DNA from: Apiospora phragmitis
Lineage: Eukaryota; Ascomycota; Sordariomycetes; Amphisphaeriales; Apiosporaceae
NCBI GenBank assembly: GCA_038363925.1
Contig: JAQQWL010000011.1
Location: 2,666,001-2,730,000, forward strand
DNA length: 64,000 nucleotides
Direction: 5' to 3'
Part shown: positions 57,862 to 64,000 of the stretch, in pieces
Layout: each line of letters begins with the position of its first letter
Numbering within the stretch: the stretch's first letter is position 1
Translations under genes and position numbers: made by a program
The notes under the pieces: model-generated
Seen by the model: the letters and a program-made list of their open reading frames with translations, nothing else
Database searches by the model: none
What the model was told of the DNA's origin: nothing

Positions 57862-59328
57862 ATGTCGCCTTCATCGTCGCCGTCCTCTGCAGGTCCGACG
57901 ACCAGCTACCTGGAGCAGACCGTTTCATTGCTGAGTACCGTGGCTTCTTACATGCGTCTCCCTGCTCTCGCTTCCACAGTATGCCATGCCTCACACCTCC
58001 CCGACGCTGTCGTCGCCCACAGCTTCACATAAAACTTCGTGGTCTTCGCTCAAGTCGTCTTGTGTCTCGAGAGCTTGTCGGCGAACGCGACACGCCATCT
58101 CCCACCGATGCCGAGCCGCAACCGAGCTAATACAGGTCGCACAGGGCGTTGCCGCTGTTCTCACGTCGCTCCTCTACTTCAAACAAAAGTAAGACATCCG
58201 CATCACTCCAGCTGACCACCGTTTCAACCCACCACCACCTACTCGCACGAGATTGTGCGAATGATCTGGATCACATGAGTGACTAACGTCTCTTTCCGCA
58301 AACTCGCAGGGCCCTGATCTACCCTTCGCATATGCCCCCCAATGCCCGAACTGAAGTTCCACGACCGTCCCAGTTTGGCATCAAAGACTTCGAAGAACTA
58401 GTAATTCCCACAAACGATGGCGAAAAGCTCTCAGCCTTCTACATTCGCGGCCCCAGGGGCGGGCGACTCTCGAATTGTACTATTATAATGTTCCACGGCA
58501 ATGCCGGCAACATCGGCCACCGACTACCCATTGCCCGCATGATCATCAACTACATTGGCTGCAATGTATTTATGCTGGAGTACCGCGGCTATGGCCTGTC
58601 GACAGGCGAACCGGATGAGAAGGGCCTGATGCTGGATGCGCAGACCGCTCTCGACTACTTGCGGGACCGAGCCGAGACACGAAGTCACAAGCTCATCGTC
58701 TACGGCCAGAGCTTGGGAGGAGCTGTTAGCATCAAGCTCGTCTCCAAGAACCAGAATAAGGGTGATGTTGTCGGTCTCATCCTGGAGAATACATTCTTGT
58801 CTATGCGATCCCTGATTCCTTCGGTCATCCCGCCCGCCAAGTACTTGACGTACCTGTGTCACCAAGTTTGGCCGAGTGAAACGGTCATCCCCTCCATTAC
58901 CGAGGGTGCCTATCTTGTTTCTCAGCGGCTTACAAGATGAGATTGTTCCGTAAGTTATTTATTCTTAATTTGGTTTTCGTTCTTTCGTTCTGCAATACAT
59001 TTTGCTGTCGTATCATGATGACTCAAAACAACCATCCACAAAACCTGAGTTCGCTCGCGGACAAGGATTTCAACTTATGTTTGCTGAGCGAGGCGTTCTA
59101 TACATACCATTATTTCTTCTTGGCAAAATCAAGCCTTTCGCTAACCCTCGATATCTTAGGCCGGCCCATATGCGCAAACTCTTCGAATTAGCAACTACAC
59201 CGACCAAGGTCTGGAAACCCCTACCTGGCGGGGACCATAACTCGAGTGTACTTGAAGAGGGCTATTTCGAGGCGATATCTAATTTTGTGTCCAATGCCGC
59301 TAGCGACGAGGCAAAGGAAAAGTTCTAG
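57862..59328 (+). CDS. BEM46/ABHD13-like alpha/beta hydrolase, one frame break
   Basis: Four exons: 57862-57978, 58136-58188, 58310-58949 and 59160-59328. Removing one extra G in the GGG at 58904-58906 gives 325 residues. BEM46 proteins are membrane-anchored serine hydrolases; in Neurospora, BEM46 is linked to ascospore germination. An N-terminal hydrophobic segment (VAQGVAAVLTSLLYFKQK) anchors the protein. The oxyanion motif is HGNAGNIGH (about 119-127). The nucleophile elbow is YGQSLGGAVS (Ser191). The acid is Asp in FLSGLQDEIVPP. The catalytic His is in PGGDHNSS. The frame break falls between SITE and VPILFLSGL; the uncorrected frame stops 15 codons later, losing Asp and His. Exon 1 start (MSPSSSPSSAG) is the only ATG that fits. 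Confidence 0.9.
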
Positions 59329-60415
59329 GATGGCCCAGGCGCGGTTGATTTAGACGTCGCTCTTGCAAAAGGAATAATGGGATGGTCAAGACTTTGGTAC
59401 CATCAAATAACAGATGGGTGCTTTGGTATGCAACGAGTTTAGGGGAGGACTGCCATGCAGTTATGTATATCCTGTTTTCTAAGACTAAGCTTCTAGATAC
59501 CCCGCCCCTTTCGTGTCCTAGGTTGACCAGAAAAAGGAGGTTAAACATAGATTGATAATCAAAAACTCGTGTATACATACGGAAGAAACGCATGAGATCA
59601 CATTAATTGCTTCAAGGACTGTTGTCGCATACTCAAGTCGTGGCCTTGGCTCGGGTGGCTGTTTGATCAATACATGTTGCTAGTAATGTGTGCCGAGTTG
59701 ATGTGGTCGTGCCATGTCTGCATCACACATGAATCATTCCCACTGCCAATAGGGTTATACAACCTACTATAAATGCACCTCGTCTTCTGGACTCTTATTT
59801 TATATAGAAGAATATTGATATGTCATCTACCTACATCGGTAGGTAGACTGTGAAGTTGAGGCAATGCTTAAGTAGGCGGAGAGTGAATAAGTCGAATAGT
59901 GGGTGGGCGGGAGATGTACAGAACGCTAAAACCTTAGCCAGGGCGAAGTACAGGGTTCTGCTGGGCCACTCCCATTCTTAGATGCAGTGTGAGTCAACCA
60001 GCGAACAAAAAAAGGCTTACATGTAGCCCCGTCGCCACAGACAGTCCCAAAACTCATCGATGATAGCAAGTGAATCATAATTCATGTGATTCTGATTGGT
60101 CCCATCCCAACGGAGGAACGATTTGAGTTATTGAACGTCCATCCGGGCAGAACTCACGTTTGCACGGCTTTTTCATGATTGTTAAAAACAGCTTCTTTTG
60201 CACTTCAGCAGTCACTGACTACACTACGCCTTTGTGTCGTCTCACTCATCTTTTACGCCCATTTCTTACTTAAGTACTTTTTCTTTGCACTCTCTCCGAA
60301 GCCGCTGTATTTCAAAAAGCGCAAACCCTCGTGAGCGACCAAGTCACCATATCCAGCCGCTAGACTCGCCACATTGAACCAAGTTCATCTTGACTTCAAA
60401 ACTCCGGGATAGTAA
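59329..60415. other. Intergenic, FAP1 promoter
   Basis: About 1.1 kb between two plus-strand genes. An 8-bp inverted TACC/GGTA repeat occurs near 59829-59850. Pyrimidine-rich leader near 60240-60300. No gene seen. Confidence 0.45.
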
Positions 60416-63400
60416 ATGACCGAGGCCCAAACAACCACTTCAACTGTCCCCTCAATCATGACGGAAGGCGGCCAGCAGTCAGGTCAGCAGTCAGGCCGTG
60501 GTCGATCTGGTAGAGGTCGTGGCGGTCGACGCCGGGGAGCGGCGCAAGCACAGGAGAGGAGACCACAAAATTCACATGCCTCAAATGTACCAGAAACGCA
60601 GGCCCGGGCTCTGTTCAACCTCCGAATTCTGCAGTCCATGATGCCGGCGCTCTTGCAAGTGCAAACGGCCAGGGCGCTGGACGCGGATGCAGAGGGGCAA
60701 GAAATCCCAGACGAGGCGGTGGTGGTGATCCCAGACGAGGTGGTGGTGAGCCTAGACAACGAGGTGGTGGTGAGCCTAGACAGCGAGCAGCTCATGGTGG
60801 TCGGCGTACATTTGGGGGCCACTTGACAACAGATGCAGCATCAAGCAGCAATTCGGGTTCGCCTGCTTCCTTGAGTGTAGATGCTCCAGAATTTGTACCC
60901 GGTCAGCAGACTCCTGTCAACAGAAACGGTGCTTCGGGAGGCGTTGTTGCCTCCACCAGCAGGTCTGCTCCGTCGAGAAAGGCACCCAAATCTACGGCGT
61001 CTGACCTTCCTACCCGCATTCACGAAGACATCGACAACTGTCACTATGAGTGCGTCATTTGCACCAATGAGGTTCTGCGAAACTCGCGGGTTTGGTCCTG
61101 TTCCATCTGCTGGACAGTAGCTCACTTATCCTGTGTACGGAAATGGTACTCGAACCAGAACAAAAAAGCGAATGCGAATGAACAAGAGGGGAGAAACATC
61201 GAGTGGATGGCGCTGCCCGGGGTGTAATTCGTCCTTAACGGAGGAGCCAACTTCTTACCATTGCTGGTGTGGAAAGGAAGCCAACCCTCATTCTATCCCA
61301 GGACTTCCACCTCACTCCTGCAACCAGACATGTGCTAAACCGCGGCCAACCTGTCCGCACCCATGTGGCTTGGTGTGCCATGCCGGCCCCTCTCCCCGTG
61401 CGGGATGATGGGCCCATCCATGTCATGTTTCTGTGGGAAAAACGTATCGACCAAGCGTTGCACTGAGACCAGCTATGCCAATGGCTGTAGTTGTGATGAG
61501 ATTTGCGGAGATATACTTCCGTGCGGAGAGCATGAATGCTCGCAGCCGTGTCATTCGGGTCTATGTGGCAGCTGCGAGATACCTATTCCTTCATCTTGCT
61601 ATTGTGGAAAGGAGCACAAGGATATCGCTTGTGAGCAGCGAGGGGAAAAGGTTGCTTCCTATGATCATGGGCAGCTCGTCGACGATGCACGCGCTGCGGA
61701 TGCACTCACGGACAGTTGGTACGAAGGCACATTCAGTTGCGAAGCAGTCTGCGGACGACCTTTCAATTGCGGCAACCATGAATGCCAGCAGCCATGTCAT
61801 TCTCAGGATGAGGAGCCCGCCCATTGTCCGTTCGCGCCCGACGCTGTAACGCATTGCCCCTGTGGAAAGACACAGCTGGCAGATATCCTTGATCATCCCC
61901 GGCAAAGCTGCAAGGAGCTTATACCTACTTGCGGGGAGACTTGCGACAAACCTTTGGATTGTGGGCACCGATGCCTCTCGGGATGTCACGGCTCGTCTTG
62001 TCCGCCATGTTCGCAGGTCATGGACATCATATGCAGGTGCCGCAGAACGACTACTCCCACTGTGTGTCACCAAGGCAATCTACATGTTCCCGAGTGCATG
62101 CGAGTCTGCCGCGCGCAGCTTAGTTGTGGGAGACACAATCACGATCTGCACTGCTGTCCAGGCGAGAAGAGGGCTGTGGAACGAGTAGCTGCTCGACGTA
62201 AGCGGAAGAACGTTGGGACTTCCAACGATGAAGTTGAAGCCGAGCATGTAAGTGTACCCCTGCGATCATTTATCCCTGCCGTATGACTGCCGAAGAAAAG
62301 AGTAGATGCTAAATTCTTGCCTCTGTAGATTTGTGTTCGGGTATGTGGGCGCAGCTTGAAATGTGGCAAGCATACGTGCAACCAGATGTGTCACCCTGGC
62401 CCCTGCCCTACTTGCCCCGAAGCTATGTTCGAAGAAATCAGCTGCAATTGCGGCCGCACTGTTTTACACCCACCTCAACCTTGCGGCACCCAGCCGCCAG
62501 AGTGTCGGTACGAGTGCGCTCGCTCTAGCCCCCCATGCGGGCATCCCCGTGTGTCACATACCTGCCATACGGATGACAAGCCCTGTCCTCCCTGCCCCTT
62601 TCTGGTTGAGAAGAGGTGCATCTGTGGCAAACAGACCCTGAAGAATCAGCCCTGCTGGTTTGAAGAGCCGCGGTGTGGGCTACCATGTGGTAACAAGTTG
62701 AAGTGCGGTACGCATCTATGTACTAAGCCATGTCATCGCCCGGGCGAGTGTGAGGATGCAAATATCCGGGGATCACACTGTCAACAACCTTGCCTCAAAG
62801 TCAAGAAGTCGTGCGATCACGCCGATAATGATCCCTGCCATGTCCCCTATCCTTGCAAAGAAGATAAGCCATGCCAAGCCAAGACATTCGTTACTTGCGA
62901 ATGCCAGCACAGGAAGCAAGAAGTCAGGTGCTTAGCAAGTAAGGCGAATCCGTTCCCGGATCGTCCTCCCCTCAAGTGCGATGATGAGTGCCTCCGACTA
63001 CAGAGGAATGCCAAATTGGCAGCCGCTCTGAACATCGATCCTGAAACTCACAAGGATAACCATGTTCCCTATTCGGACAAGACTCTGGAGCTTTTCAAGC
63101 AGGGCGTTCGCTGGGCTCAAACTCAAGAGCGCGAGTTCCGTGTCTTCGCAAGCGACCCTCAAGAGAAGCGCCTTCGCTTTAAGCCAATGAAGTCTCAGCA
63201 GCGGGCGTTTCTTCACGCCCTGGCAGAGGATTATGGCTTGGATAGCGAGTCTCAGGATCCGGAGCCCCATCGACATGTCTCCATCTTCAAGACTCCTAGG
63301 TTCGTCTCGGCGCCGGCCAAGACCTTGGCCCAGTGTGTACAGACCAAAACATCCAGCCTTACAGAGGATGCAACAGTAGCCGGTCCAGTCACGAACCCAT

Positions 63401-63909
63401 TGATGAACGTACCGTACAACGCCTTGCTTTTGACGGCCCCTCGATTTGGGCTGACTGTCGAAGACGTGGAAACCGTCTTGGCAAAAGATCTAGCTACGCA
63501 GCCAACGGTCACATACACGACGGGTTTCCTCCCCACTGACGAAATCGTAATCAAGGGCTCGGGATCATGGGCTGCCCAAGCTTTAGAGGCATCTGTTACA
63601 GCTTTAAAACCATTGATTTCCCAGACAATCGCACGCTCAGATGTCGCAAAAGCAGTGTTCCTGTGTCACGCCGATACATCTCTGAACGTGCTGCGCAGAG
63701 AAGTCGACCCGGTCAAGAATGCTGACGGTTGGAGTTCTGTGGTCGGTCGATCTACAGCGAAACAAGCCAGATCTACCACTGCCAGTGCAAGCGAGGACAA
63801 GCCTGCAGCTGGACGTAAGCTTTTGATGCTTAAGAAGGAGCCCAAAAAGGTGGAGGTTGAGCCGGTAGAAGATGACTGGGAAGCGGCAGCGGAAAGGATT
63901 GCCGACTAG
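60416..63909 (+). CDS. FAP1: NFX1-type zinc-finger and R3H protein (FAP1 orthologue), three frame breaks
   Basis: Two exons, 60416-62247 and 62329-63909. With one missing base at about 60603-60611, one extra at about 61181-61210 and one missing C in 61394-61397, the coding sum is 1137 residues. N-terminus: Arg/Gly-rich (GRGRSGRGRGGRRRG) then a fourfold RRGGG(D/E)PRQ-like repeat in the neighbouring frame. A PHD/RING-like finger follows (YECVICTNEV ... CSICWTVAHLSCVRKW ... WRCPGC). A series of NFX1 zinc fingers runs to about 62900 (CGEHECSQPCHSGLCGSC, CGNHECQQPCHS, CGKHTCNQMCHPGPCPTC). Near the C-terminus lies an R3H domain (LRFKPMKSQQRAFLHALAED ... EPHRHVSIFKTP), a single-strand nucleic acid binder. 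Yeast Fap1 binds FKBP12 and competes with rapamycin. It ends DDWEAAAERIAD. Confidence 0.93.
60712..60789 (+). repeat. In-gene tandem repeat coding for RRGGG/RQRGGG units
   Basis: Imperfect units containing CGAGGTGGTGGTGA recur about every 24-27 bp within the first exon of the FAP1 gene. In the corrected frame they encode Arg/Gly-rich units. In the uncorrected frame they read as Val-rich peptides (EVVVSLD), which is a sign that the uncorrected frame is wrong here. Confidence 0.75.
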
Positions 63910-64000
63910 GCGGAAGACTAGCACTGATCTTAAGTGAGAAAAATAAAATAAAAATATTAATTTGGAAGCTTCATCTCCAAATAAGTCTGTTACGCCCCTA

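Overview
The window reads as a nuclear segment of a filamentous ascomycete, most likely a Sordariomycete. The evidence is short GT...AG introns (about 68-315 nt) with CTNAC-type branch sites, the 14-3-3, RPL36, DPM1, PEX10, NFX1/FAP1 and ENA-type ATPase protein sequences, and many TAGGTA/TACCTA motifs between genes. I cannot name the species. I saw no tRNA, rRNA, CRISPR array, intact transposon or prokaryotic operon. Exon boundaries were worked out by hand from splice signals and reading phase.

Layout: UBX-domain protein (+, 64-1557) converging on a 14-3-3 gene (-, 2703-4123); class 3 lipase (-, 7325-8536) and a small secreted cysteine protein (-, 9323-9958); ribosomal protein eL36 (+, 11741-12583); three conserved or hypothetical genes on the minus strand (13168-16546); short-chain dehydrogenase (+, 17317-18299) converging on dolichol-phosphate mannosyltransferase DPM1 (-, 18543-19343); a 50-residue secreted mini-protein (+, 20273-20425); RING-H2 protein (-, 21232-21702); ENA-type P-type Na+ ATPase (-, 22876-26349) with a 2.2 kb upstream region rich in PacC-type hexamers; a low-complexity nuclear-type protein (+, 28597-29651); CSC1/OSCA-like channel (-, 30487-33540); GPI-type cell-surface protein (+, 37851-38411); FAD monooxygenase (+, 40460-41904); PEX10 (-, 42346-43473); ERD1/EXS protein (+, 44048-45349); KRE2-type mannosyltransferase (-, 45747-47149); DAP1-like heme protein (+, 48392-49017); Lys-rich nuclear-type protein (-, 51851-52999); BEM46 hydrolase (+, 57862-59328); NFX1/FAP1 zinc-finger protein (+, 60416-63909).

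Most genes are independent housekeeping units. The only functional theme is protein glycosylation in the secretory pathway: DPM1 makes the mannosyl donor, the KRE2-type enzyme extends mannose chains in the Golgi, and ERD1 family proteins are needed for correct Golgi glycosyltransferase recycling. The ERD1 and KRE2 genes are convergent neighbours. ENA, CSC1 and the GPI protein are membrane or wall proteins.

The main caution is sequence quality. At least 13 single-base frame breaks lie in conserved coding sequence, most in or beside C/G or A/T runs. In seven of the eight genes, correcting the inferred one-base gains and losses gives a total coding length divisible by three; the KRE2-type gene keeps one unresolved phase mismatch. 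They lie mostly after 30 kb and look like consensus errors rather than decay, so some gene-poor stretches may hide further broken genes. I see no strong case for a new multi-gene system; the best leads are the PacC-site cluster upstream of ENA and several small secreted proteins.
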